NCBI GenBank assembly: GCA_013289825.1
Contig: JABCZF010000012.1
Location: 1-64,000, forward strand
DNA length: 64,000 bases
Origin: Acidobacteriota bacterium
GTDB taxonomy: Bacteria; Acidobacteriota; Terriglobia; Acidiferrales; UBA7541
Direction: 5' to 3'
Shown: positions 33,518-42,371 of the stretch, in pieces
Position numbering within the stretch: position 1 is the stretch's first letter
Layout: every line of letters starts with the position of its first letter
Translations under genes and position numbers: made by a program
The notes under the pieces: model-generated
What the model saw: the letters and a program-made list of their open reading frames with translations, nothing else
Told to the model about the DNA's origin: nothing
Databases searched by the model: none

Positions 33518-34533
33518 CCACTCTGGTCACAGGAGCGTCGGGCTTTCTGGGCAGCCATGTGGCCCGGCAACTGGTCGCTCGTGGAGAGGAAGTCCGCGTT
33601 TTGATGCGCGCTTCGAGCACCAACCGTGCCATTGGCGACTTATCTCTGGAGTACGTGACCGGCGACCTCCGAGATCCTGCCTCGCTCGAGCGCGCTCTTG
33701 CGGGTGTGAAGTGTGTTTTTCATGTGGCCGCCGATTATCGCCTGTGGGCCAAAAAATCGCGTGACATCTACGATTCCAATGTCGGCGGCACGAAGAACTT
33801 GCTAGATGCCGCGAAACGCGCCGGGGTAGAGAAATTTATCTACACCAGCACGGTAGCGACCGTCGCTGTGGATCGTCCCGAGCTTCCCAGCGAAGCTACC
33901 GATGCGCGGCTCGAAGAAATGGTCGGTCACTACAAACGCTCGAAATGGATGGCCGAACGCGAAGCACTGAATGCCGCGAAGGACGGCTTGCCGGTGGTCA
34001 TAGCCATGCCTACCACTCCCGTGGGACCTGGGGATTGGAAGCCCACACCGACCGGAAAAATCATCCTCGATTTCTTGAACGGCAAAATGCCGGGTTATGT
34101 CGAGACTGGCCTGAATTTCGTGGGCGCGGAAGAATGCGCGGCAGGCCACCTGCTGGTTAGAGAGAAGGGCCAAGTGGGCGAGCGCTATCTGCTCGGCGCC
34201 GAGAATTTGACGCTGAAACAGGTGCTGGATGCGCTGGCCAAGATTACCGGTCTGTCCGCCCCAAGACTGAAAATTCCGCACGCCTTGGCTTTAGGTGTAG
34301 CCTACATGGACACGGCGTTCTCGTGGCTCGTCGGAAGAGAGCCGCAAATTCCGGTCGAGGGCGTGAGAATCGCGCGACACATGATGTTCGTGGATTCGAC
34401 CCGAGCACAGCGCGAACTGGGTTTCAAGCCGGGTTCGGTAGCAGCAGCTTTGGAACGCGCGACTCACTGGTACCAATCGAACGGCTACTTAAAGCCCGGC
34501 CGCGCCAAGAAAATGTTGCGCGCCGCTGCGTAG
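33514..34533 (+). CDS. hpnA: Hopanoid-associated NAD-dependent sugar epimerase (339 aa)
   Basis: Extended short-chain dehydrogenase/reductase of the HpnA type. The Rossmann motif TGASGFLGSHVA is at about residues 6-17, the NAD-contact VTGDLRDP follows, and the catalytic Y-x3-K is Y-K-R-S-K in GHYKRSKWMAE. The PTTPVGPGDWKPTPTG stretch after it is characteristic of HpnA rather than other epimerases. Its reaction in hopanoid side-chain synthesis is not firmly established. It overlaps the preceding radical-SAM-like gene by four bp (ATGA), so translation is coupled. Length is normal. Confidence 0.92.
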   Translation: MTTLVTGASGFLGSHVARQLVARGEEVRVLMRASSTNRAIGDLSLEYVTGDLRDPASLERALAGVKCVFHVAADYRLWAKKSRDIYDSNVGGTKNLLDAAKRAGVEKFIYTSTVATVAVDRPELPSEATDARLEEMVGHYKRSKWMAEREALNAAKDGLPVVIAMPTTPVGPGDWKPTPTGKIILDFLNGKMPGYVETGLNFVGAEECAAGHLLVREKGQVGERYLLGAENLTLKQVLDALAKITGLSAPRLKIPHALALGVAYMDTAFSWLVGREPQIPVEGVRIARHMMFVDSTRAQRELGFKPGSVAAALERATHWYQSNGYLKPGRAKKMLRAAA

Positions 34534-34585
34534 AGCAAGGGCCACGGGGATTTCGTCCCGCCCTCGCGGAGAGAAACAGTTGTAG

Positions 34586-34605
34586 GGGCGGGGCTCGCCC
34601 CGCCC
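34586..34605. repeat. REP-like GC-rich hairpin between hpnA and hpnG
   Basis: A perfect 8-bp stem (GGGCGGGG / CCCCGCCC) with a CTCG loop, preceded by CAGTTGTAG. A second, degenerate unit follows at 34623-34650 that again begins GCAGTTGTAG and keeps the CTCG core. Two related units in tandem suggest a dispersed palindromic element (REP/BIME-like) rather than a terminator, since no T tract follows and the operon continues. Confidence 0.6.
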
Positions 34606-34669
34606 ACCGGAGCCGAAGGACGCAGTTGTAGCCCGGCGACTCGTCCCGGCATCATAGACTTCGAGATTC

Positions 34670-35452
34670 ATGCGCATCCTAGTCACCTTCGCGATCAAGT
34701 CCGAGTTCTCACCATGGTCCTCCGGTCATCCCTTTGTTCCCTACGAATTCGAGAATTGGGAGACTCGCCGCGAATTCGATCTCTTCAAAGCCAACATCGG
34801 CCCCGATGAAGTAACGGTGCTCTTGACCGGCATGGGCGGAGAGAACGCCGTCAAAGCGATGTCGTCAATCCCGCTGGAAATTCATGATCTGTGCATTTCC
34901 TCGGGACTCGCAGGTTCGCTCGATGCTCGACTAACGCCAGGAGATGTCGTGGTGGCCCGCAGTGCCGAATCGCTGGACGAGAGTTCCGAGGCCGCCAGCG
35001 ACGCGGATCTGCTGGATCTCGCCGTGCGATCTGGCGCAAAGGCTGTGAATGTTTCTCTGACTTCTGGGAAAATCGTAGCAACCGCCGGAGAGAAGGAAGA
35101 ATTGAGCCGGAAGGGAAGTATCGTCGAGATGGAGACAACTCACGTTCTTCGAGCTGCTGCCGAACGACACGTTCCATGCGTGGCCGTTCGCGCCGTCAGC
35201 GACGCCGCGGATGAAGACATGCCCGTGGATTTTGCGCGTATTCTGGACTCCCACGGCCATTTGAAGATGGGCGGGCTCTTCAAAGAGGTGGCGCTCAGCC
35301 CTTACCGCATCCCCCTTCTGCTGCAGTTTGGACGGCAGAGCCGCGCCGCCGCTAAGTCTTTGGCTGACTTTCTAGACCGCTATATCTCCATGATCTCGGC
35401 AAATTGGACGAAAGTCGCCCGCCCTAGAATAGAAGAGGTTTCTCGGACATGA
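34670..35452 (+). CDS. hpnG: Hopanoid nucleosidase-like phosphorylase HpnG (260 aa)
   Basis: Member of the purine-nucleoside phosphorylase/MTA-SAH nucleosidase superfamily. HpnG removes adenine from adenosylhopane to give ribosylhopane (or its phosphate). Signs are the N-terminal strand ILVTFAIKSEFSPW, the phosphate/ribose loop LTGMGGENAVKAM, the GLAGSLDARLTPGDVVVA core, the purine-site VEMETTHVLRAA, and the catalytic-Asp segment AVRAVSDAADED. Length is as expected. An ATG with a weak ribosome site follows the REP-like hairpin; the stop overlaps the next ATG (ATGA). Its presence implies adenosylhopane is made, yet the HpnH-like protein here lacks a cluster. Confidence 0.88.
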   Translation: MRILVTFAIKSEFSPWSSGHPFVPYEFENWETRREFDLFKANIGPDEVTVLLTGMGGENAVKAMSSIPLEIHDLCISSGLAGSLDARLTPGDVVVARSAESLDESSEAASDADLLDLAVRSGAKAVNVSLTSGKIVATAGEKEELSRKGSIVEMETTHVLRAAAERHVPCVAVRAVSDAADEDMPVDFARILDSHGHLKMGGLFKEVALSPYRIPLLLQFGRQSRAAAKSLADFLDRYISMISANWTKVARPRIEEVSRT

Positions 35453-36555
35453 GCAGCCTCGGCCCAGCAGCAGAAGCGCTCGAATCGCTCGGGCCCATCC
35501 CGAAAACCATGCGTGCCGGTGTTTTCAGGGAAAAAGGAATCGTACGCGTCGAGGAAGTCCCCGTCCCCGAAGTTGGCGCGGGCGAAGTGCTCATTAAAGT
35601 GGCCGCCTGCGGCATTTGCGGCACGGACATCAAGAAAATCTTCGAGCGTTACGTCGAGCCTCCGCAAATCCTGGGCCACGAGCTTTCCGGCACGGTCGTC
35701 GCCGTCGGCCGCGGCGTAGACAAGTGGACGCCCGGCGACCGCGTCATGAGCTTCCACCATATTCCTTGCGGGAGATGCTTTTATTGTGAGAAGCGCCTCT
35801 TTTCCCAATGCCCGCAATACAAAACCACCGGGCTGACCGCCGGCTTCACACCAAACGGCGGCGGCTTCGCCCAGTATGTAAAAGCCATGCCCTGGGTCGC
35901 CGACCGCGGCATGGTCCCGCTCCCCGACAAGGTCAGTTTCGAAGAAGCCACGTTCATCGAGCCCATCAACACCATCGTCAAAGCCGTTCAAAAGGCGCGC
36001 ATCACGCCCGGCGAAACGGTCCTCATCTTGGGCTGCGGCCCCATCGGCCTGCAGTTGCTCATGGTCAGCAAATTGGAAGGTGCCAAGCTCTATACCAGTG
36101 ACCCGATTCCCGAGCGCCGGAAAAAGAGCCTTACTCTGGGTGCCTTGGAGTCGTTTGACCCAACCAGTGGTAAGCTGGTAGAGGAAGTTCGGTCCCGCAC
36201 GGACGGTCGGGGAGCGGACGCCGTGCTGGTGGCGGTCGCACATCCCTCAGTAGTTACGGAGGCCTTGGCAACGGCCCGTCCTGGTGCACGCGTTTTGCTG
36301 TTCGCGGCAAACGATCCGGTCACCAGGATCGAGTTTCCTGCTGCGGCTGTGGGCATCGACGAAAAGGAAATCCTGGGCAGCTATAGCGCGGCGGTGGACA
36401 TCCAAGAATCAGCCGCGGATCTGGTACTCGGAAAGAAACTGCCGGTGATGGAGATTGTCACGCACCGCTTTCGACTGGATAGCATCCAGGAAGCTTTGGA
36501 GCTGGCAGCAAGGCCGACGGCCGAATCGTTGAAGATTCTGATCACGCACGCATGA
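35449..36555 (+). CDS. Zinc-dependent medium-chain alcohol dehydrogenase (368 aa)
   Basis: NAD(P)-dependent dehydrogenase of the sorbitol/threonine-dehydrogenase branch. The catalytic zinc site is complete: Cys in CGICGTD, His in GHELSG, and Glu in EPINTIV. The structural zinc loop has four Cys in CGRCFYCEKRLFSQC. The coenzyme motif LILGCGPIGLQLL (about residues 196-208) defines the Rossmann half. A leader of about 20 residues precedes the domain. It overlaps hpnG by four bp and the next dehydrogenase by four bp. Within a hopanoid operon it may oxidise or reduce the C35 side chain (for instance a ribose-derived aldehyde), which is inference only. Confidence 0.9.
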   Translation: MSSLGPAAEALESLGPIPKTMRAGVFREKGIVRVEEVPVPEVGAGEVLIKVAACGICGTDIKKIFERYVEPPQILGHELSGTVVAVGRGVDKWTPGDRVMSFHHIPCGRCFYCEKRLFSQCPQYKTTGLTAGFTPNGGGFAQYVKAMPWVADRGMVPLPDKVSFEEATFIEPINTIVKAVQKARITPGETVLILGCGPIGLQLLMVSKLEGAKLYTSDPIPERRKKSLTLGALESFDPTSGKLVEEVRSRTDGRGADAVLVAVAHPSVVTEALATARPGARVLLFAANDPVTRIEFPAAAVGIDEKEILGSYSAAVDIQESAADLVLGKKLPVMEIVTHRFRLDSIQEALELAARPTAESLKILITHA

Positions 36556-37667
36556 AAACAAGCACGCCAAAAAAACCGGAAGCTGCTGAAGAAGTGGCCT
36601 TCCCTGTCGCGCGAGTAGCCGTGCCGTCAAAGATGACGGCGGCGGTGTTGTATGGCAGCGAAGATCTGCGCATTGAGATGATCGACGTGCCGCATCTGGC
36701 TGCTGACGAAGTGCTCCTTCGCGTTCGCCTCGCGTTGACCGACGGTACGGACTTGAAAGTCTGGAAGCGCGGCTATCATGCCAAAATGATTCAGCCTCCC
36801 GCCGTTTTTGGCCACGAAGTGGTTGGCGACATTGCGGCCGTCGGCAAGCGTGTGGACGCGCGCTGGCGCATCGGCATGCGCGTGGTGGCCGCCAACTCCG
36901 CGCCGTGCCTGCGCTGCTATCACTGCCGCCGCGGCCAGGAGAATCTTTGCGAGGACTTGCTCTTCAACAATGGCGCCTATGCCGAATACATGCGAATTCC
37001 CGGCCGCATCGCCATGGAAAACATGCTGGAAGTGCCGCACTCTGTCGATGACGGAAGCGCTGCTCTGGTCGAGCCGCTGGCCTGCGTGCTCCGCGGCATT
37101 CACGAAATGGAAGTCCGCAACGGCGATACTGCGGCCGTGATTGGCTGCGGGCCCATCGGCCTGACATTTGTGCGTATGCTCTCCCGCCGGGGGGTGCGGG
37201 TCATTGCGCTCGCCCGTCGTTCCGCCCCGCTCGACGTAGCCCGCCGGCTGGGTGCGATTGCCACCATCAACGTGACGGAGACAAACGACGTTGTCGCTTC
37301 CGTGAAAATTTTGACCGACGACCTCCGCGGACCGGATTCCGTCGTCGAAGCAGCCGGAAGTCCGGCGACGTGGCAACAAGCCCTGGCCATGGTTCGCCGC
37401 GGCGGCGTGGTGAATTTCTTCAGCGGCCTGCCTTCGGGAACCAACGTTTCGATCGATCCCGCCGCCATTCACTATTCTGAAATCAAGCTGATCTCGCCCT
37501 TTCATCACACGCCGCGATTTATCCGCGAAGCTCTTGAAGCCATCCGCCGCGGGGACATTCTCGGGCGCGACTTCGTGACCGAAGAGATTCGTTTGACCGA
37601 TCTGCCGCAGGCCTTCGAGCGCATGAAGAGCCGCAGCGGAGAGATCAAGCTGGCCGTCCGGCCTTGA
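36552..37667 (+). CDS. Medium-chain dehydrogenase with altered catalytic zinc ligand (371 aa)
   Basis: Second dehydrogenase of the same fold, coupled to the first (ATGA overlap). The structural zinc loop is intact (CLRCYHCRRGQENLC) and so is the coenzyme motif VIGCGPIGLTFV. The GHE of the catalytic site is kept (FGHEVVG). The first catalytic Cys of the usual C-G-x-C-G-T-D is replaced by Thr (LALTDGTDLK). Proteins with TDGTD exist as a subgroup of this superfamily as I recall, so the change may be a family trait instead of decay. A leader of about 28 residues is rich in Lys and Glu. Substrate unknown; position suggests it works with its neighbour on hopanoid side chains. Confidence 0.88.
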   Translation: MKTSTPKKPEAAEEVAFPVARVAVPSKMTAAVLYGSEDLRIEMIDVPHLAADEVLLRVRLALTDGTDLKVWKRGYHAKMIQPPAVFGHEVVGDIAAVGKRVDARWRIGMRVVAANSAPCLRCYHCRRGQENLCEDLLFNNGAYAEYMRIPGRIAMENMLEVPHSVDDGSAALVEPLACVLRGIHEMEVRNGDTAAVIGCGPIGLTFVRMLSRRGVRVIALARRSAPLDVARRLGAIATINVTETNDVVASVKILTDDLRGPDSVVEAAGSPATWQQALAMVRRGGVVNFFSGLPSGTNVSIDPAAIHYSEIKLISPFHHTPRFIREALEAIRRGDILGRDFVTEEIRLTDLPQAFERMKSRSGEIKLAVRP

Positions 37668-37763
37668 CAGCTTTGAACGGGTCGAACCGCCTGTCCGCCA
37701 TTCTGCGCGAAGCGCGCGATTTGTTCTCCGGATGGTTCTTCGAAGCGAGGAATCTCTCTTAAA

Positions 37764-39716
37764 ATGTTGCGCCCTGGTGAGCTCGAAATTGCCGAGCGTG
37801 TTCCGCCCAACCACTGCGCCGCCGCAGCGGCCGAGGAGTACACGCGCTGGCTGGCCACGCATCACTATGAAAATTTCAACGTAGTCTCCTGGCTGCTCCC
37901 GAAAGATCTTCACCAGCATTTCTACAATGTCTACGCTTATTGCCGCTGGGCCGACGATCTCGGCGATGAAGTCCCGCAAAAAGAGCGCGCCCTGGAATTG
38001 CTTGATTGGTGGGAGCGCGAACTCGACGATTGCTACCGTGACCGCCCTTCCCACCCCGTTTTTGTCGCGCTACGCGAAACCATTACTGCCAAAAACATTC
38101 CCAAGCGGCCGTTTGCCGATTTGCTGAGGGCTTTCCGTCAGGACCAAAACGTAAAGCGTTATCCTACCTGGGATTCCGTAATCGGCTATTGCGTCTATTC
38201 CGCGAATCCCGTTGGACGCCTGGTGCTTTATCTCTCGGGCCACCGGGACCAAGAGCGCCAAGCCTTGTCCGACGCCACCTGTACCGCGCTGCAGCTGGCA
38301 AATTTCTGGCAAGACGTTGCGCGCGACCTCGAGAAGGGCCGCTTGTACATTCCCCTCGACATCGCTGCCGCGCACGGCCTAAGCGAAGCCGATATCGTCG
38401 ATCACCGCTTCGACCAGCGCTTCGTCGGCCTGATGAAAGATTTGATCGCCCGCACGCGCCTTCTCTTCGAGCAAGGCGCTCCGCTGGCAAAAATGGTTAA
38501 CGGCCGCCTGAGCGTCGATCTAGAAATGTTCAGCCGAGGCGGCCTAGCCGTTCTCGACGCTATTGAAAGCATGGGATACGATACCCTCCACCACCGCCCG
38601 GTCATCAGTAAAGCAAAACAAGCGCGCCTCCTGGGCCGCGCCCTGCTAACGCAGCTACTCGCCAAGCGCATCCGTCCGGAATCCAGCACCGGTGACTTCG
38701 CCTTTGACGTGGCGCAGCATGCTGCGCCCGAATCAAGCAAATCGGTTGCTGACTCCTACGCCGCATGCCACAGCATCGCCCGCGCCGCCCACAGCAATTT
38801 CTACTACGCCTTCTTCCTCCTCCCCAAACCAAAACGCGACGCCCTCGCCGCCCTCTACGCTTTCATGCGTTTAGTCGATGACGTCGCCGACGAAGGCCAT
38901 GACCTCGCCGCCAAACGACGCGGGCTCGCAAAATGGCGCGCCGCCTTCGACGAAGCGGTCACCGGCGAGTCGCAAATCTTTGACGGTACCGTGGCGAAGC
39001 CTCTGCCCTCAGAGCCCCTGCCCGGCGAAGTCGAAGTCTTGCCGGCTCTGGTAGACACCATGCAACGTTACAAAATGCCGGCCCGCTATCTGCACGATCT
39101 AATCAGCGGCGCCGAAATGGACCTAACCCTCCGCAGCTACCCGACTTTCGATCGCCTCCGCGAATATTGCTACCGCGTCGCCGGAACTGTCGGCGTCACC
39201 TGCACACACGTCTTCGGCTTCCACGACCCACGCGCTCTCGATCTCGCCGAAAAACTTGGCCTAGCGTTTCAATTGACCAACATCATCCGGGACGTCCACG
39301 ACGACTACGCTCTAGGCCGCGTCTATCTACCCGAAGAAGACCTGGCGCGCTACGGAGTCTCCCCGCAGGATTTCGGAAACAGCGAAGCCACTCTCGGCGT
39401 CCGCGAACTCCTGCGTTTTGAGGCCGACCGTGCCTGGCAGTGTTACGAAGAAGGCGCAGCGCTTTTCGGTTTCATCGATCGAGAAAGCCAGGGCGCTCTG
39501 TGGCTCTTGGTGCACACCTACAGTGCTTTGTTAGCGCGCATGGAGTCCCTGGATTTCGCCGTATTTGGCGAACGCGTGCGGCTAGGGAAAGTAGAAAAAA
39601 TGTTGTTCATCGCAAAGGCGCGCTTCGGCCGCCTCTTGGAAGAGAATATCCTTGAAAAACGTGATGGTGATCGGCGGCGGACTGGCGGGGCTGGCAGCCA
39701 GCGTCGCGCTGGCTGA
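37764..39716 (+). CDS. HpnC-HpnD fusion: hydroxysqualene synthase plus presqualene diphosphate synthase (650 aa)
   Basis: Two complete trans-isoprenyl-diphosphate synthase domains in one polypeptide. Residues about 20-305 are HpnC-like: first Asp motif CRWADDLGDE (D64-D68) and second WQDVARDLEKGRLYIP (D184-D188). After a short linker, residues about 330-635 are HpnD-like: MRLVDDVADE (D372-D376) and IIRDVHDDYALGRVYLP. HpnD condenses two farnesyl diphosphates to presqualene diphosphate and HpnC converts that to hydroxysqualene. Fusion would let the intermediate pass directly. These are usually separate genes of about 280-300 codons. There is no stop between the halves. The C-terminal Arg/Gly-rich tail of about 20 residues is read inside the hpnE start, overlapping it by 65 bp. 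Confidence 0.93.
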   Translation: MLRPGELEIAERVPPNHCAAAAAEEYTRWLATHHYENFNVVSWLLPKDLHQHFYNVYAYCRWADDLGDEVPQKERALELLDWWERELDDCYRDRPSHPVFVALRETITAKNIPKRPFADLLRAFRQDQNVKRYPTWDSVIGYCVYSANPVGRLVLYLSGHRDQERQALSDATCTALQLANFWQDVARDLEKGRLYIPLDIAAAHGLSEADIVDHRFDQRFVGLMKDLIARTRLLFEQGAPLAKMVNGRLSVDLEMFSRGGLAVLDAIESMGYDTLHHRPVISKAKQARLLGRALLTQLLAKRIRPESSTGDFAFDVAQHAAPESSKSVADSYAACHSIARAAHSNFYYAFFLLPKPKRDALAALYAFMRLVDDVADEGHDLAAKRRGLAKWRAAFDEAVTGESQIFDGTVAKPLPSEPLPGEVEVLPALVDTMQRYKMPARYLHDLISGAEMDLTLRSYPTFDRLREYCYRVAGTVGVTCTHVFGFHDPRALDLAEKLGLAFQLTNIIRDVHDDYALGRVYLPEEDLARYGVSPQDFGNSEATLGVRELLRFEADRAWQCYEEGAALFGFIDRESQGALWLLVHTYSALLARMESLDFAVFGERVRLGKVEKMLFIAKARFGRLLEENILEKRDGDRRRTGGAGSQRRAG

Positions 39717-41073
39717 AGCAGGCTGGCGTGTTCGTCTTTTTGAGCAGCGCCCGTTCCTCGGCGGCCGCGCGGCTTCTTACGTCTTGCCGGACGGCGAGCA
39801 CATCGACAATTGTCAGCACGTCACTTTCGGCTGCTGCACCAACCTCGAAGACTTCTATCGTCGTGTCGGCGCCGGCGAGAAAATAAAGTTTTTCGACCGC
39901 CTCCTGCTCCTCGATCCCGAGGGGCGCCGCGGAGAAATGCACGCGGGCATCCTCCCAGCGCCCTTTCACATGACGGGTTCGTTCCTCACCTTTTCTCCGC
40001 TGGCGTGGAAGGACAAGCTCTGGATCGCGCGCGCTTTCTATTCCATCCTCGAAAGCGGCGGTCATCCGCCCGATGTAGACGAGCCCGGCGGCATCTCCAT
40101 GCTAGAGTGGCTTCGGCGCCACAAGCAAACCGCCGCCGCGATCTCCCGCTTCTGGCGCGTAGTTCTCGTCAGCGCCCTTTCCGAAGAACTGGATCGCATC
40201 GACGCCCGCTACGGCATCGCCGTTTTCTGGAAGGCTGTTCTTTCCAACAAGACTGGCTACCGCATGGGCGTTCCCGGGGTGGCCCTCGGCGATCTCTACG
40301 AAGGCTGCCGCGCATCCATCGAACAAAAGGGAGGGGAAGTAATCTTTCGCTCACCGCTCCGTGGCCTGCGCATCAAAAATGGCAAGCTGATCGCCGCGCT
40401 CTTCGACGACGGCCGCGAAGAAACCGCGGACGCCTTCGTCCTGGCCCTTCCCCATCTCGCGCTCTCCGAACTTCTCTCCGACAGCGTCAAGCAGGCCGAT
40501 CCCGCTCTCCGCAACCTCGACAAAATAATCGACGCGCCCATCACCGGCGTGCACTTCTGGTTTGATCGCCAGGTAATGAGCGAGCCTTTCATCGCCTTAC
40601 TGGAGACCACCACGCAGTGGATCTTCAACAAAACGGCCCTCTATGCCGCCAGCGGCCCAGCCGCCACTCCGGGCAAAGGTCAATATCTCCAATTGGTCAT
40701 CAGCGCCTCGTATGACCTGCTCCCAAAGCCCCGTCAGGAAATCATCGATCTCTGCCTGAAGGAAATCCACCACGCTCTTCCCGTCTCTCGGGAAGCCGTG
40801 CTTACCAAGGCCACCGTCATTAAGGAAGCTGCCGCCACGTTTTCCCCGCAACCTGGCGTGGATCGTTGGCGTCCAATACAGGAGACAAGCATCGGTGGTT
40901 TGTTCCTGGCCGGTGACTGGACCGCAACAGGCTGGCCCGCCACGATGGAAGGCGCGGTTCGTAGCGGCTATCTTGCTGCGGAAGCGGTCTTGCGCTTGGC
41001 TGGAACGCCACAACAGTTCCTTCTGCCTGACTTGAAGCCCGATGGCCTCGCTGGTTTGTGGGCCAAGAGCTGA
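39652..41073 (+). CDS. hpnE: Hydroxysqualene dehydroxylase, FAD-dependent (473 aa)
   Basis: Flavoprotein of the phytoene-desaturase-like superfamily that reduces hydroxysqualene to squalene, completing the HpnCDE route. The N-terminal FAD motif is VIGGGLAGLAASVALAEAG, then FEQRPFLGGRAAS. The HpnE-typical HIDNCQHVTFGCC follows, and the C-terminal flavin segment is IGGLFLAGDWTATGWPATMEGAVRSG. The TTG at 39652 lies within the 3' end of the hpnC-hpnD fusion, preceded by GGAAGAG. The overlap of 65 bp is long, but this start keeps the whole Rossmann motif. It is the last gene of the hopanoid operon. Confidence 0.93.
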   Translation: MKNVMVIGGGLAGLAASVALAEAGWRVRLFEQRPFLGGRAASYVLPDGEHIDNCQHVTFGCCTNLEDFYRRVGAGEKIKFFDRLLLLDPEGRRGEMHAGILPAPFHMTGSFLTFSPLAWKDKLWIARAFYSILESGGHPPDVDEPGGISMLEWLRRHKQTAAAISRFWRVVLVSALSEELDRIDARYGIAVFWKAVLSNKTGYRMGVPGVALGDLYEGCRASIEQKGGEVIFRSPLRGLRIKNGKLIAALFDDGREETADAFVLALPHLALSELLSDSVKQADPALRNLDKIIDAPITGVHFWFDRQVMSEPFIALLETTTQWIFNKTALYAASGPAATPGKGQYLQLVISASYDLLPKPRQEIIDLCLKEIHHALPVSREAVLTKATVIKEAAATFSPQPGVDRWRPIQETSIGGLFLAGDWTATGWPATMEGAVRSGYLAAEAVLRLAGTPQQFLLPDLKPDGLAGLWAKS

Positions 41074-41629
41074 ATCGAAGCCGGATGCCTAGAAGGGAAG
41101 CGTTCAAGGAAAAAGTAAGGAGCGGGCGCCGGTTTCCCTGGTCATCTGCGAGCCGTCCGATGGCACCGATCTTTCGCTCGCTCGGCGCGGGTGAGCTTAC
41201 CGCAGATTTTGTCGCGCGCGAAGTCAGCCTGTGAATTGATTTGTCAAAACGATTCGTAAACTTTTCGGGATTCCCGGAAATCGCAAGTCAACTAAGTGGG
41301 GTCACCGTAGGTATCACCGGGGAGGAGAGTTTGTTGGTAAGCAAGGTTGCGCCGAAACAACTGGGCATAATCCCTATCGGGCCCATATGCGCTTTTAGGC
41401 CGTTGGTCACATCCTGGCTTGACATCGCACTCCCATAGGGCTAAAAACATAGATGTCCCATCTCCTGCTTGGACCTGGCCAATCCTGTTCTGATCCTCTG
41501 GGTGACGATTGCGCTGTGGACCGAGCTTAACAATCCGGTCGGATTCATACCAAGGTAAGAGTGCGCATCGGCGCGGAAGTCTAGACAGTCATATTCACAG
41601 TCCGGCATTGCGTCCGGACGGAGGCGTTT
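41074..41629. other. Intergenic region after the hopanoid operon
   Basis: About 556 bp without a supported gene. It contains a candidate promoter (listed separately) and the ribosome site GGAGG for the zinc-ribbon gene. A weak inverted repeat (CGGG-ATT-CCCG, 41267-41277) lies about 195 bp after hpnE and lacks a T tract. A 65-codon frame at 41241-41438 has no family resemblance and was not called. Confidence 0.45.
41419..41447 (+). promoter_or_regulatory. Candidate sigma-70 promoter for the zinc-ribbon gene
   Basis: A perfect -35 box TTGACA (41419-41424) is followed after 17 bp by TAAAAA (41442-41447), four of six matches to the -10 consensus. This would give a leader of about 175 bases before the GTG at 41630. 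Moderate support: the -10 box is weak. Confidence 0.45.
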
Positions 41630-42109
41630 GTGGATCGAAAGTACGGTCATCGCGGTTACCGCGACACGGAAAAAGGCGAAAAACGAGAGAAGGGCCACGA
41701 CCGCAAGCCGCCGCAAGGCGGTCCGCGCGCCGATCAGTTCGGCCCCCGCACCCCACGCATGGTCGGTACTGTCACCCGCGGCCGATGTTCCAACTGCGGC
41801 GCGGTCTTAACCGCTGGTTTCGACCCCAACGGCCAGTGCCCCAAGTGCCAGTTCGAACTTCACAGTTGCAAGCAATGCCGCTTTTTCGATTCCGGCGCCC
41901 AATTTGAGTGCACCCAGGCGATCCCTGAACGCATCACCCCCAAAGACACCAAGAACGACTGCAAGTTCTACGAATTCCGCATGACCATCGAAAAGGACAC
42001 GGCTCCTACTTCCTATCCGCAACCCGCGCAAGTAGCGGCCGCCGCCTCTCCAGCCCCGCCGCGCACCAACGATGCTCGCCAGGCTTTCGAGGACCTTTTC
42101 AAGAAATAG
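41630..42109 (+). CDS. Zinc-ribbon protein of unknown function (159 aa)
   Basis: Small cytoplasmic protein. A basic, low-complexity N-terminus (about residues 1-45, many Lys, Arg, Gly) leads to a Cys cluster: C53 and C56 (GRCSNCGA), C70 and C73 (GQCPKCQ), then CKQC (80-83), ECTQ and a further Cys in NDCKFYEF. The spacing suits two zinc knuckles or a ribbon. The tail (about 125-159) is Ala/Pro-rich. GTG start at 41630 with GGAGG five bases ahead. Such proteins are widespread and unassigned; RNA or nucleic-acid binding is a fair guess from the basic end. It is monocistronic between the hopanoid operon and the Oar-like receptor. Confidence 0.82.
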   Translation: MDRKYGHRGYRDTEKGEKREKGHDRKPPQGGPRADQFGPRTPRMVGTVTRGRCSNCGAVLTAGFDPNGQCPKCQFELHSCKQCRFFDSGAQFECTQAIPERITPKDTKNDCKFYEFRMTIEKDTAPTSYPQPAQVAAAASPAPPRTNDARQAFEDLFKK

Positions 42110-42220
42110 CTCTGCTCCGAGCGCGATCCTGTTGACTCTCTTGTGTACTCTTCGGTTGGCCGCCGCTACGCCGCCCTCAGAAAAGACTGGATCCAGATTT
42201 ACAGGATTGTAATTTTAGAT

Positions 42221-42249
42221 TTTACCTGCATTCATCTAGCCGATATACT
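42221..42249 (+). promoter_or_regulatory. Candidate sigma-70 promoter of the Oar-like receptor gene
   Basis: TTTACC (42221-42226, four of six to TTGACA) stands 17 bp before TATACT (42244-42249, five of six to TATAAT). Transcription would begin near 42256 and give a leader of about 115 bases. No operator was recognised in it. Confidence 0.55.
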
Positions 42250-42371
42250 CTCGCGGATTGTCCGGGACAGTTCGAGGATATCCACAGGCCGACGCTCGAT
42301 TTGTGTGTCGAAGATGTGATACATCCCTGGCAATGGGGCGGTTCAATCCATCGGAAGGGGTGTGTATCGAG

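Noticed and set aside
36627..38054. A 475-codon minus-strand frame
   Set aside because: Runs opposite the second dehydrogenase and the start of the hpnC-hpnD fusion, both well supported; no recognisable domain.
41241..41438. A 65-codon plus-strand frame after the hopanoid operon
   Set aside because: No ribosome site, no signal or domain, and it spans a candidate promoter.
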